Shown here piece by piece: positions 17,448 through 24,509 of a DNA stretch of 48,317 nt. A model generated the notes under the pieces. The model saw only the letters and a program-made list of their open reading frames with translations, searched no databases and was not told the origin of the DNA. The DNA comes from Streptococcus mitis SK597 (GTDB lineage: Bacteria > Bacillota > Bacilli > Lactobacillales > Streptococcaceae): NCBI RefSeq assembly GCF_000148545.1, contig NZ_AEDV01000007.1:1-48317 (forward strand), given 5' to 3'. The position numbers and the translations under genes are program-made. The number at the start of each line of letters is the position of its first letter. Position 1 is the stretch's first letter.

Positions 17448-17475
17448 AGTAACATCACAAAATTGGAGAGAGACC

Positions 17476-19977
17476 ATGAGTTTTTACAATCATAAAGAAA
17501 TTGAGCCTAAGTGGCAGGGCTACTGGGCAGAACATCATACATTTAAGACAGGGACAGATGCATCAAAACCGAAGTTTTATGCTCTTGATATGTTCCCTTA
17601 TCCGTCTGGAGCGGGTCTGCACGTAGGACATCCAGAAGGCTATACTGCAACCGATATTCTCAGCCGTTACAAACGTGCGCAAGGCTACAATGTCCTTCAC
17701 CCAATGGGTTGGGATGCTTTTGGTTTGCCTGCAGAGCAATATGCTATGGATACTGGTAATGACCCAGCGGAATTTACAGCGGAAAATATTGCCAACTTCA
17801 AACGCCAAATCAATGCGCTTGGATTTTCTTACGACTGGGATCGTGAAGTCAATACAACAGATCCAAACTACTACAAGTGGACGCAATGGATTTTCACTAA
17901 GCTTTATGAAAAAGGCTTGGCCTATGAAGCTGAAGTGCCAGTAAACTGGGTTGAGGAATTGGGAACAGCCATCGCCAACGAAGAGGTTCTTCCTGACGGA
18001 ACGTCTGAGCGTGGAGGCTATCCAGTTGTCCGCAAACCAATGCGCCAATGGATGCTCAAAATCACGGCCTACGCAGAGCGCTTGCTCAATGACTTAGATG
18101 AACTAGATTGGCCAGAGTCTATCAAGGATATGCAACGCAACTGGATTGGGAAATCAACTGGTGCTAATGTAACCTTCAAGGTTAAGGGAACAGACAAGGA
18201 ATTCACAGTCTTTACCACTCGTCCTGATACTCTTTTCGGTGCGACTTTCACCGTTTTGGCTCCTGAGCATGAACTAGTAGATGCCATCACAAGCACAGAG
18301 CAAGCAGAAGCAGTTGCAGACTATAAACACCAAGCTAGCCTCAAATCTGACTTGGCTCGTACAGACCTTGCCAAAGAAAAAACTGGTGTCTGGATAGGTG
18401 CTTATGCCATCAACCCTGTCAATGGCAAGGAAATTCCAATCTGGATTGCAGACTACGTCCTTGCTAGCTATGGTACAGGTGCGGTAATGGCTGTTCCTGC
18501 CCACGACCAACGTGACTGGGAATTTGCCAAACAATTTGACCTTCCAATCGTAGAAGTACTTGAAGGTGGAAACGTTGAAGAAGCTGCCTACACAGAAGAT
18601 GGCCTTCACGTTAATTCAGACTTCCTAGATGGACTCAACAAAGAAGACGCTATTGCCAAGATTGTGGCTTGGTTGGAAGAAAAAGGCTGTGGACAAGAGA
18701 AGGTTACCTACCGTCTCCGCGACTGGCTCTTTAGCCGTCAACGTTACTGGGGTGAGCCAATTCCTATCATTCATTGGGAAGATGGAACTTCAACAGCTGT
18801 TCCTGAAAGTGAATTGCCACTTGTCTTGCCTGTAACCAAGGATATCCGCCCTTCAGGTACTGGGGAAAGCCCATTGGCTAACTTGACAGACTGGCTTGAA
18901 GTGACTCGTGAAGATGGTGTCAAGGGTCGTCGTGAAACCAACACTATGCCACAATGGGCAGGTTCAAGCTGGTACTACCTCCGCTATATCGATCCACATA
19001 ATACTGAAAAATTGGCTGATGAGGACCTTCTCAAACAATGGTTGCCAGTAGATATCTACGTTGGTGGAGCAGAGCATGCCGTTCTTCACTTGCTCTACGC
19101 TCGTTTCTGGCACAAATTCCTCTATGATCTCGGTGTTGTTCCGACTAAGGAACCATTCCAAAAACTCTTTAACCAAGGAATGATTTTGGGAACAAGCTAC
19201 CGTGACCACCGTGGGGCTCTTGTGGCGACTGACAAGGTTGAAAAACGTGACGGTTCTTTCTTCCATATGGAAACAGGAGAGGAGTTGGAGCAAGCACCAG
19301 CCAAGATGTCTAAATCGCTCAAGAACGTTGTTAACCCAGATGATGTGGTGGAACAATACGGTGCTGACACCCTTCGTGTTTATGAAATGTTTATGGGACC
19401 ACTTGATGCTTCAATCGCTTGGTCAGAAGAAGGTCTGGAAGGAAGCCGTAAATTCCTTGACCGTGTTTACCGTTTGATTACGAGTAAGGAAATCCTTGCA
19501 GAAAACAATGGCTCTCTCGACAAGGTTTACAACGAAACAGTTAAAGCTGTCACAGAGCAAATCGAGTCTATGAAATTCAACACAGCTATTGCCCAACTTA
19601 TGGTTTTTGTCAATGCTGCCAACAAGGAAGACAAACTTTATGTAGACTACGCCAAAGGCTTTGTTCAGTTGATTGCACCATTTGCACCTCACTTGGCAGA
19701 AGAACTCTGGCAAACAGTTGCAGCAACAGGAGAATCTATCTCTTATGTAGCTTGGCCAACTTGGGATGAAAGCAAATTAGTTGAAGACGAAATCGAAATC
19801 GTTGTCCAAATCAAAGGAAAAGTCCGTGCTAAATTCATGGTAGCCAAAGACCTATCACGCGAAGAATTGCAAGAAATTGCTCTGGCTGACGAAAAAGTCA
19901 AGGCAGAAATTGACGGTAAGGAAATCGTGAAAGTGATTGCGGTACCGAATAAATTGGTTAATATTGTTGTGAAATAA
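17476..19977 (+). CDS. leuS: Leucyl-tRNA synthetase
   Basis: An 833-residue class I synthetase that charges tRNA-Leu. The HIGH-type motif is HVGH (residues 49-52) and KMSKS is at 610-614. The central CP1 editing domain, which hydrolyses mischarged tRNA, lies at roughly residues 220-410 with [11 protein letters not shown] and the [15 protein letters not shown] stretch. The length is typical of bacterial LeuRS. The start has GGAGAGAG upstream and a strong extended -10 promoter. Single-gene transcript ending at a good terminator. Confidence 0.98.
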   Translation: MSFYNHKEIEPKWQGYWAEHHTFKTGTDASKPKFYALDMFPYPSGAGLHVGHPEGYTATDILSRYKRAQGYNVLHPMGWDAFGLPAEQYAMDTGNDPAEFTAENIANFKRQINALGFSYDWDREVNTTDPNYYKWTQWIFTKLYEKGLAYEAEVPVNWVEELGTAIANEEVLPDGTSERGGYPVVRKPMRQWMLKITAYAERLLNDLDELDWPESIKDMQRNWIGKSTGANVTFKVKGTDKEFTVFTTRPDTLFGATFTVLAPEHELVDAITSTEQAEAVADYKHQASLKSDLARTDLAKEKTGVWIGAYAINPVNGKEIPIWIADYVLASYGTGAVMAVPAHDQRDWEFAKQFDLPIVEVLEGGNVEEAAYTEDGLHVNSDFLDGLNKEDAIAKIVAWLEEKGCGQEKVTYRLRDWLFSRQRYWGEPIPIIHWEDGTSTAVPESELPLVLPVTKDIRPSGTGESPLANLTDWLEVTREDGVKGRRETNTMPQWAGSSWYYLRYIDPHNTEKLADEDLLKQWLPVDIYVGGAEHAVLHLLYARFWHKFLYDLGVVPTKEPFQKLFNQGMILGTSYRDHRGALVATDKVEKRDGSFFHMETGEELEQAPAKMSKSLKNVVNPDDVVEQYGADTLRVYEMFMGPLDASIAWSEEGLEGSRKFLDRVYRLITSKEILAENNGSLDKVYNETVKAVTEQIESMKFNTAIAQLMVFVNAANKEDKLYVDYAKGFVQLIAPFAPHLAEELWQTVAATGESISYVAWPTWDESKLVEDEIEIVVQIKGKVRAKFMVAKDLSREELQEIALADEKVKAEIDGKEIVKVIAVPNKLVNIVVK

Positions 19978-19983
19978 AATAGG

Positions 19984-20015
19984 AATCCTTCAGAGTAGAA
20001 TCTGGAGGATTTTTT
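19984..20015 (+). terminator. leuS terminator
   Basis: 11-bp stem with one G-U pair, AATCCTTCAGA with TCTGGAGGATT, then a T run. Confidence 0.85.
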
Positions 20016-20043
20016 GAATCTTCTTATGAAAGTATGATATACT
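20014..20043 (+). promoter_or_regulatory. Promoter of the GNAT pair
   Basis: -35 TTGAAT (20014-20019), 18-bp spacer, -10 TATACT (20038-20043). The -35 abuts the T run of the leuS terminator. Confidence 0.65.
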
Positions 20044-20086
20044 ATGGGCAACTATAAAGTTTGAAAAGTGAAACAAGGAGAAAGCT

Positions 20087-20782
20087 ATGCCAGTAAATGA
20101 ATATGGTCAGATGATTGGTGAGTCAATGGAAGGTTATACACCAGGTGCACTGCCTTCTATTGATTTCTTAGAAGGGCGTTATGCTCGAATAGAAGCTCTT
20201 TCAGTGGAAAAGCATGCGGAGGATTTATTAGCTATTTATGGTTCAGATACTCCTCGGGAGATGTGGACCTACCTCTTTCAGGAACCAGTGGCAGATATGG
20301 AGGAACTGGTTAGCCTTTTAAATCAGATGTTGGTTCGTAAGGACCGCTTTTACTATGCGATTGTAGACAAGGCAACTGGTAAGGCTTTGGGAACTTTTTC
20401 CCTCATGCGAATTGATCAGAATAACCGAGTAATAGAAGTGGGAGCTGTCACTTTTTCTCCAGAGCTAAGAGGCACACGGATAGGAACAGAAGCTCAGTAT
20501 CTACTGGCTCGCTATGTCTTTGAAGACCTAAACTATCGTCGCTATGAGTGGAAATGCGATGCTCTTAACCTGCCATCAAGACGAGCTGCGGAACGTTTGG
20601 GCTTTGTCTATGAAGGAACCTTCCGTCAGGCAGTCATTTATAAGGGGCGTACGAGGGATACGGATTGGTTGTCTATGATTGATAAGGACTGGCCAAAAAT
20701 CAAAGCTCGTTTGGAAATATGGTTGCGTCCTGAAAACTTTGATAAAAATGGACAACAGTACAAGAGCTTGAGAGAGCTTTAA
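20087..20782 (+). CDS. GNAT-family N-acetyltransferase, RimJ/RimL-like
   Basis: A 231-residue protein with the GNAT fold of the RimJ/RimL branch. The acetyl-CoA pyrophosphate loop is RGTRIG at residues 128-133 after the VTFSPEL strand, and the C-terminal motif is NLPSRRAAERLGFVYEG. Such enzymes acetylate protein N-termini or small amines. The ~40 N-terminal residues precede the usual domain start. It is co-transcribed with a second GNAT gene 11 bases downstream. The substrate cannot be read from the sequence. Confidence 0.85.
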   Translation: MPVNEYGQMIGESMEGYTPGALPSIDFLEGRYARIEALSVEKHAEDLLAIYGSDTPREMWTYLFQEPVADMEELVSLLNQMLVRKDRFYYAIVDKATGKALGTFSLMRIDQNNRVIEVGAVTFSPELRGTRIGTEAQYLLARYVFEDLNYRRYEWKCDALNLPSRRAAERLGFVYEGTFRQAVIYKGRTRDTDWLSMIDKDWPKIKARLEIWLRPENFDKNGQQYKSLREL

Positions 20783-20793
20783 GAGGTGTTGAG

Positions 20794-21210
20794 ATGATTA
20801 CTATTAAAAAGCAAGAAATTGTCAAGCTAGAGGATGTTTTGCATCTCTATCAGGCTGTCGGTTGGACAAATTATACCCATCAACCAGAGATGCTGGAGCA
20901 GGCCTTATCTCATTCATTAGCGATTTATGTGGCACTTGATGGCGATGCTGTGGTGGGCTTGATTCGTTTGGTTGGAGATGGATTCTCATCAGTATTGGTT
21001 CAGGATTTAATTGTTTTACCAATCTATCAGCGTCAAGGGATTGGTAGCGCCTTGATGAAAGAGGCTTTAGAGGATTACAAAGATGCCTATCAAGTCCAGC
21101 TGGTGACAGACCAGACAGAAAGAACCTTGGGATTCTATCGTTCTATGGGCTTTGAAATCTTATCCACCTATAATTGTATAGGAATGACTTGGATGAATCG
21201 AGAAAAATAA
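20794..21210 (+). CDS. GNAT-family N-acetyltransferase
   Basis: A 138-residue minimal GNAT domain. Acetyl-CoA binding motif QRQGIG at residues 79-84 (LPIYQRQGIGSALM), with the C-terminal TLGFYRSMGFEIL motif. Small acetyltransferases of this type are often annotated as YjcF/PhnO-like. The start follows GAGGTG. It forms a two-gene operon with the preceding GNAT gene and is followed directly by a CiaR-dependent sRNA promoter. Substrate unknown. Confidence 0.85.
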   Translation: MITIKKQEIVKLEDVLHLYQAVGWTNYTHQPEMLEQALSHSLAIYVALDGDAVVGLIRLVGDGFSSVLVQDLIVLPIYQRQGIGSALMKEALEDYKDAYQVQLVTDQTERTLGFYRSMGFEILSTYNCIGMTWMNREK

Positions 21211-21225
21211 CAAAACTAGTTTTTT

Positions 21226-21258
21226 CTTAAGCAAAGTTTAAGGATGGTCTAGTATTAT
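21226..21258 (+). promoter_or_regulatory. CiaR-activated promoter of csRNA copy A
   Basis: Direct repeat CTTAAG-caaag-TTTAAG (21226-21242), then 10 bases, then -10 TATTAT (21253-21258). This matches the CiaR pattern TTTAAG-N5-TTTAAG that replaces the -35 box. Confidence 0.8.
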
Positions 21259-21263
21259 ATGGT

Positions 21264-21361
21264 CATTAAATAAAGACCTCCTAACTTTATTTAATGAAAT
21301 CCTAAAACTTTTTTTCATCATAATCTCCTAATGAAGTCACCCAATCAGGTGGCTTTTTTTC
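21264..21361 (+). ncRNA. Cia-dependent small RNA (csRNA family), copy A
   Basis: About 97 nt. The 5' hairpin ATTAAATAAAG/CTTTATTTAAT is a perfect 11-bp stem whose loop exposes ACCTCCT, complementary to ribosome binding sites. An unpaired TAATCTCCTAAT follows, then a terminator with stem AAGTCACC/GGTGGCTT, loop CAATCA and a T run. The csRNAs are known to repress targets such as comC by antisense pairing at the start region. The exact csRNA number is not assigned. Confidence 0.85.
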
Positions 21362-21415
21362 TTGGATAGGTGATGGTGATAGAAATTTTTTGCAAAATAG
21401 TAAAATTTGAGAAAA

Positions 21416-21448
21416 GTTAAGCTAGTTTTAAGCTTCGTTTTGTATCAT
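21416..21448 (+). promoter_or_regulatory. CiaR-activated promoter of csRNA copy B
   Basis: GTTAAG-ctagt-TTTAAG (21416-21432), 10 bases, -10 TATCAT (21443-21448). The spacing is identical to the copy A promoter. Confidence 0.78.
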
Positions 21449-21453
21449 GTAGT

Positions 21454-21552
21454 TATTAAATAAAGACCTCCTAACTTTATTTAATAAAATCCTAAACTTT
21501 TCTTTTTCATAATAATCTCCCTTAACTCCACCCAATCAGGTGGAGTTTTTTG
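21454..21552 (+). ncRNA. Cia-dependent small RNA (csRNA family), copy B
   Basis: Close tandem paralogue of copy A. The 5' hairpin is identical, with ACCTCCT in the loop. The middle has AATCTCCC, and a perfect 9-bp terminator stem AACTCCACC/GGTGGAGTT has the same CAATCA loop. The terminator stem differs from copy A by paired changes, which supports selection on RNA structure. Confidence 0.85.
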
Positions 21553-21676
21553 GCTCTATTTCAGGCTTTTGGGGACTATTCTAAAAATCATTTTTCGATA
21601 GCTTTCTCTAAATCTTATAAACTTTATTGGACAGATTCTAAAGTTGGAGAAGCTGAATTGATGAAGATATAAACCT

Positions 21677-21705
21677 TTGACAAATTTTGTGAACTATGGG
21701 ATAAT
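21677..21705 (+). promoter_or_regulatory. Promoter of the antitoxin RNA, Fst-like locus 1
   Basis: -35 TTGACA (21677-21682), 17-bp spacer, -10 GATAAT (21700-21705). It is repeated base for base at locus 2. Confidence 0.8.
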
Positions 21706-21711
21706 AAAAGG

Positions 21712-21786
21712 GAATTAAGTATTGTGTCTATATCATAGGCTAGAAAAGACCCCAAGCTCACGTCCAAATAAGCTTGGGGTCTTTTT
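21712..21786 (+). ncRNA. Antisense antitoxin RNA (RNA II-like), Fst-like locus 1
   Basis: A short RNA of about 75 nt running towards the toxin gene and ending in the shared bidirectional terminator. Its 5' segment TTAAGTATTGTGTC (21715-21728) can pair with the toxin mRNA over codons 3-7 (21864-21877) along all 14 positions with one G-U pair. Two-site pairing, through this repeat and the terminator, is the known mechanism of the Fst/par system. Confidence 0.75.
21744..21786. terminator. Shared bidirectional terminator, Fst-like locus 1
   Basis: Perfect 15-bp stem AAAAGACCCCAAGCT / AGCTTGGGGTCTTTT with a 12-nt loop and T runs on both strands. It ends both toxin mRNA and antitoxin RNA. Confidence 0.9.
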
Positions 21787-21790
21787 GACA

Positions 21791-21883
21791 CTATTTGTCC
21801 TTGTTTAGCCATTTATCGACTATACGAAGAACGACACCGACCACAATTGGTCCGATGATAGTTTTAAGTATTGTATCCATCAT
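21791..21883 (-). CDS. Fst-like type I toxin peptide, locus 1
   Basis: A 30-residue peptide, MMDTILKTIIGPIVVGVVLR followed by IVDKWLNKDK. A hydrophobic helix with a Gly-Pro and VGVVL core and a charged tail matches the Fst/Ldr toxin family (compare PIFVGLVLE in enterococcal Fst). It probably inserts in the cell membrane. A very strong ribosome site (AAAGGAGGTG) sits inside a hairpin, as in Fst mRNA, and the stop is five bases from the terminator. Toxicity is inferred, and the length is typical of the family. A 30-residue paralogue lies 596 bases away. Too short for ordinary gene callers. Confidence 0.8.
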   Translation of the reverse strand: MMDTILKTIIGPIVVGVVLRIVDKWLNKDK

Positions 21884-21892
21884 GGGCTATCT

Positions 21893-21936
21893 CACCTCCT
21901 TTCGCAGGCGGTGTAGAAGTGCCGAATAATATTATA
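21893..21936 (-). promoter_or_regulatory. Toxin promoter and ribosome-site hairpin, Fst-like locus 1
   Basis: On the minus strand an extended -10 TGGTATAAT (box at 21931-21936) is followed by a leader that folds as CACCGCCT-gcgaa-AGGAGGTG (21893-21913). The hairpin hides the ribosome site, a hallmark of the Fst system that delays translation until antitoxin is lost. Confidence 0.7.
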
Positions 21937-21956
21937 CCACATATGTGCTAAACTTA

Positions 21957-21985
21957 GGAGTCACCCAATCAGGTGGAGTTTTTTG
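21957..21985. terminator. Hybrid csRNA-type terminator relic between the two toxin loci
   Basis: AGTCACC-caatca-GGTGGAGT then TTTTT. The left arm matches csRNA copy A and the right arm and downstream 60 bases match copy B, so the stem is imperfect. No csRNA body precedes it. It marks a recombination joint. Confidence 0.5.
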
Positions 21986-22255
21986 ACTCTATTTCAGGCT
22001 TTTGGAGACTATTCTAAAAATCATTTTTCGATATTTTTCGGTATTTTTCGGATTTTGGTCGGGGAATTGGCGGGGACTTTTTGAGATTTTGTCGGGGATT
22101 TTTTAGCGAATATGAGTAAGAAATAGGTCTGTTGTCGCTTCAGAAAGTTTTACCTCACTTTGAATTTAAGTGACTGTTAATTGAAGGACTAGAACTACTG
22201 TAATAATGCTCTTGGTTGTCAAGGAGTGAGTCATCATATTGTCGTACAGCGGTTA
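21986..22255. other. Spacer between the toxin loci, duplicated start and unexplained G-rich tract
   Basis: Bases 21986-22035 repeat 21557-21606 almost exactly (CTCTATTTCAGGCTTTTGG and on). Then 22036-22105 carries irregular TTTTTCGG and CGGGGA units with no counterpart in the first copy. The remainder (22106-22255) has no recognisable gene; a short plus-strand frame at its end reads CQGVSHHIVVQRLKKI but has no start. Confidence 0.4.
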
Positions 22256-22271
22256 AAGAAGATATAAACCT

Positions 22272-22300
22272 TTGACAAATTTTGTGAACTATGGGATAAT
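22272..22300 (+). promoter_or_regulatory. Promoter of the antitoxin RNA, Fst-like locus 2
   Basis: -35 TTGACA (22272-22277), 17-bp spacer, -10 GATAAT (22295-22300), identical to locus 1. Confidence 0.8.
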
Positions 22301-22306
22301 AAAAAG

Positions 22307-22382
22307 GAATTGAGTACTAGTTCTATATCATAGGCTAGAAAAGACCCCAAGCTCACGTCCAAATAAGCTTGAGGTCTTTTTT
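22307..22382 (+). ncRNA. Antisense antitoxin RNA (RNA II-like), Fst-like locus 2
   Basis: About 75 nt. The 5' repeat TTGAGTACTAGTTC (22310-22323) can pair with its own toxin mRNA at 22460-22473 over 14 positions with one G-U pair. It matches the locus 1 toxin target at only 9 of 14 positions. Confidence 0.75.
22339..22382. terminator. Shared bidirectional terminator, Fst-like locus 2
   Basis: Same 15-bp stem as locus 1 with a single mismatch (GAGGTC in the right arm) and T runs on both strands. Confidence 0.85.
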
Positions 22383-22386
22383 GACA

Positions 22387-22479
22387 CTATTTGTCCTTGT
22401 TTAGCCATTTATCGACTAATCGAAGAACGACACCGACCACAATTGGTCCGATGATAGTTTTGAGTACTAATTCCATCAT
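22387..22479 (-). CDS. Fst-like type I toxin peptide, locus 2
   Basis: A 30-residue peptide, MMELVLKTIIGPIVVGVVLR followed by LVDKWLNKDK. It differs from locus 1 at five residues: four near the start (DTIL changed to ELVL, the codons inside the antisense target) and one Ile to Leu. The change pattern suggests that divergence was driven by the RNA pairing rather than by the peptide. The ribosome site AAAGGAGGTG is within the same leader hairpin. Predicted membrane-active toxin of the Fst family. Confidence 0.8.
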   Translation of the reverse strand: MMELVLKTIIGPIVVGVVLRLVDKWLNKDK

Positions 22480-22488
22480 GGGCTATCT

Positions 22489-22532
22489 CACCTCCTTTCG
22501 CAGGCGGTGTAGCAGTGCCGTAGAATATTATA
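22489..22532 (-). promoter_or_regulatory. Toxin promoter and ribosome-site hairpin, Fst-like locus 2
   Basis: Extended -10 TGGTATAAT (box 22527-22532, minus strand). The leader hairpin CACCGCCT-gcgaa-AGGAGGTG (22489-22509) is unchanged from locus 1. Confidence 0.7.
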
Positions 22533-22552
22533 CCACATAAGTGTTAAACTCG

Positions 22553-22580
22553 GGAGTCACCCAATCGGGTGGCTTTTTTG
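22553..22580 (+). terminator. csRNA-type terminator before ruvB
   Basis: AGTCACC-caatcg-GGTGGCT followed by TTTTTTG. Same family of hairpin as the csRNA terminators, but no csRNA body precedes it. Confidence 0.6.
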
Positions 22581-22606
22581 TTTGTGGCTTGGTTTTTTGA
22601 TATAAT
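22578..22606 (+). promoter_or_regulatory. ruvB promoter, probably giving a leaderless mRNA
   Basis: -35 TTGTTT (22578-22583), 17-bp spacer, -10 TATAAT (22601-22606). Only six bases separate the -10 box from the ATG at 22613, so transcription should start at or next to the start codon. Confidence 0.65.
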
Positions 22607-22612
22607 AGAGCC

Positions 22613-23611
22613 ATGAGTAGAATTTTAGATAATGAGATAATGGGGGATGAGGAGTTAGTAGAACGCACACTCCGTCCTCAGTATTTACGTGAATATATCG
22701 GGCAGGATAAGGTCAAGGATCAGCTCCAAATCTTTATCGAAGCTGCCAAAATGCGGGATGAAGCGCTGGATCATGTCCTTTTATTTGGCCCTCCAGGCTT
22801 GGGAAAAACGACCATGGCTTTTGTTATTGCCAACGAACTAGGTGTCAATCTCAAGCAGACTTCGGGTCCAGTCATTGAAAAAGCTGGGGATTTGGTAGCG
22901 ATTTTGAACGACTTAGAGCCTGGGGATGTCCTTTTTATTGATGAGATTCATCGCTTGCCCATGTCTGTGGAAGAGGTGCTTTATAGTGCCATGGAGGACT
23001 TCTACATTGATATCATGATTGGGGCTGGTGAAGGCAGTCGCAGTGTTCATTTGGAGTTGCCACCTTTTACCTTGATTGGTGCGACGACTCGGGCTGGTAT
23101 GCTTTCAAATCCACTACGGGCACGTTTTGGGATTACAGGTCACATGGAGTATTATGCCCATGCTGACTTGACAGAAATTGTCGAGCGGACAGCAGATATT
23201 TTTGAGATGGAAATCACCCATGAGGCAGCATCTGAGTTGGCTCTACGTAGTCGTGGGACCCCTCGTATTGCCAATCGTCTGCTCAAGCGCGTGCGCGATT
23301 TTGCCCAGATAATGGGGAATGGGGTTATAGATGATCTTATTACGGATAAGGCTTTGACCATGCTGGATGTTGACCATGAAGGTCTAGACTATGTGGACCA
23401 GAAAATCCTTCGGACCATGATTGAGATGTACGGTGGTGGTCCTGTTGGTCTAGGAACTCTTTCTGTTAACATAGCAGAAGAGCGTGAGACAGTTGAAGAC
23501 ATGTATGAGCCTTACTTGATTCAAAAAGGTTTTATCATGCGGACGCGGTCTGGACGGGTGGCGACTGCTAAGGCATATGAGCATTTAGGGTATGAATATA
23601 TTGAAAAATAA
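22613..23611 (+). CDS. ruvB: Holliday junction branch-migration ATPase RuvB
   Basis: A 332-residue AAA+ motor that drives branch migration with RuvA in recombination repair. Walker A is GPPGLGKTT at residues 59-67, Walker B LFIDEIH, sensor 1 in LIGATTRAG, arginine finger region RARFGI, and a C-terminal winged helix (GYEYIEK end). The start MSRILDNE is the usual streptococcal one even though no ribosome site precedes it, consistent with a leaderless transcript. Its end overlaps the next gene by 20 bases. Confidence 0.97.
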   Translation: MSRILDNEIMGDEELVERTLRPQYLREYIGQDKVKDQLQIFIEAAKMRDEALDHVLLFGPPGLGKTTMAFVIANELGVNLKQTSGPVIEKAGDLVAILNDLEPGDVLFIDEIHRLPMSVEEVLYSAMEDFYIDIMIGAGEGSRSVHLELPPFTLIGATTRAGMLSNPLRARFGITGHMEYYAHADLTEIVERTADIFEMEITHEAASELALRSRGTPRIANRLLKRVRDFAQIMGNGVIDDLITDKALTMLDVDHEGLDYVDQKILRTMIEMYGGGPVGLGTLSVNIAEERETVEDMYEPYLIQKGFIMRTRSGRVATAKAYEHLGYEYIEK

Positions 23612-24164
23612 GGCTGAAATTTTAGACTCTTTCAGAGAAAATCCGGATATGATGGCTATTTTGACTATCATCCGAGATTTTGGCTTAAAAGACTCATGGT
23701 TGGCAGCGGGTTCTGTCAGAAATTTTATCTGGAATCTCTTGTCAGACAAATCCCCTTTTGACTGTGAAACAGATGTAGATGTAATTTTCTTTGATCCAGA
23801 TATTTCTTATGAGGAAACCTTGTCCCTAGAGAAAAAGCTGAGAGAGGACTTTCCTCAGTACCAGTGGGAATTGAAAAATCAAGTCTATATGCACCAGCAC
23901 AGCCCTCATACTGCTCCCTATAGCAGTTCCCGTGATGCTATGAGTAAGTATCCAGAACGATGTACGGCTGTTGGATTACGCTTGAATGAAGAATCCGTTT
24001 TGGAACTCTTTACTCCATACGCTTTGGAGGATATTTTGAATTTTCAAGTTCGTCCAACTCCTCATTTCTTAGAAAATGAAGACCGAATGGAACTTTATCG
24101 AACACGTCTATCCAAGAAAAATTGGCAGGAGAAATGGAAAAATTTGATTTTTAAAAATACTTAA
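23592..24164 (+). CDS. Nucleotidyltransferase-like family protein (DUF925 type)
   Basis: A 190-residue protein with features of the nucleotidyltransferase fold: GSVRNFIWN near residue 41 and [11 protein letters not shown] with paired acidic residues around 60-68. It resembles the family often annotated as nucleotidyltransferase family protein (PF06042-like). Its reaction and substrate are not known. It starts inside ruvB in another frame, so it is probably translated by coupling. Its TAA stop lies within the CiaR repeat of the next promoter. Confidence 0.75.
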   Translation: MNILKNKAEILDSFRENPDMMAILTIIRDFGLKDSWLAAGSVRNFIWNLLSDKSPFDCETDVDVIFFDPDISYEETLSLEKKLREDFPQYQWELKNQVYMHQHSPHTAPYSSSRDAMSKYPERCTAVGLRLNEESVLELFTPYALEDILNFQVRPTPHFLENEDRMELYRTRLSKKNWQEKWKNLIFKNT

Positions 24165-24192
24165 GGAAACTTTAAGCTAGGAAGTGTATACT
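24160..24192 (+). promoter_or_regulatory. CiaR-activated promoter of csRNA copy C
   Basis: CTTAAG-gaaac-TTTAAG (24160-24176), 10 bases, -10 TATACT (24187-24192). The first repeat overlaps the upstream stop codon. Confidence 0.82.
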
Positions 24193-24198
24193 AAGTTC

Positions 24199-24292
24199 AT
24201 AAGTTAAGAAGACCTTAACTTAAACTCCTAAAACTTTTTCATAATAATCTCCCTATAAAAAATAGAGTCGCCCAATCAGGCGGCTTATTTTT
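24199..24292 (+). ncRNA. Cia-dependent small RNA (csRNA family), copy C
   Basis: About 93 nt. 5' hairpin AAGTTAAG/CTTAACTT, then unpaired AACTCCTAAAAC and AATAATCTCCC (anti-ribosome-site segments shared with copies A and B), then terminator AGTCGCC-caatca-GGCGGCT with T run. The stem of the 5' hairpin differs wholly from copies A and B while the C/T-rich segments are kept. By position before uppS it may be csRNA5/ccnE (recalled, unsure). Confidence 0.83.
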
Positions 24293-24321
24293 TTGAAAAA
24301 TGGGCTTTGTGCCTGAGAATA

Positions 24322-24434
24322 ATACTCAATGAAGATCAAAGCGCAAACTAGGAAGCTAACCGCAGGTTGCTCAAAACACTGTTTTGAGGTTGTAGATAGA
24401 GCTGACGTGGTTTGAAGAGATTTTCGAAGAGTAT
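24322..24434 (-). repeat. BOX element (boxA plus boxC, no boxB)
   Basis: 113 bp from ATACTCAATG to GAAGAGTAT. The right end carries the boxA part (GACGTGGTTTGAAGAGATTT then TCGAAGAGTAT) and the left the boxC part with an internal hairpin (CAAAACACTGTTTTG). It lies 38 bases before the uppS -10 box. Confidence 0.85.
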
Positions 24435-24471
24435 AAATAGCTTAGTGATAGAAGAAAATGGGGAAATATGG

Positions 24472-24477
24472 TATAAT
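24472..24477 (+). promoter_or_regulatory. Promoter of the uppS operon (-10)
   Basis: TATAAT with an extended TGG just before it; no strong -35. Confidence 0.65.
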
Positions 24478-24509
24478 GAAACGATAGATTTTTGAATAGG
24501 AATAAGATC

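Noticed and set aside
17166-17475. T-box riboswitch for leuS
   Set aside because: The promoter lies at 17442 and leaves a leader of about 20 bases; no specifier or antiterminator pattern is visible.
21624-21812. A 62-residue minus-strand frame overlapping the toxin locus 1 terminator
   Set aside because: It shadows the toxin 3' end in another frame and reads through the terminator stem; the 30-residue toxin frame with strong ribosome site explains the region.
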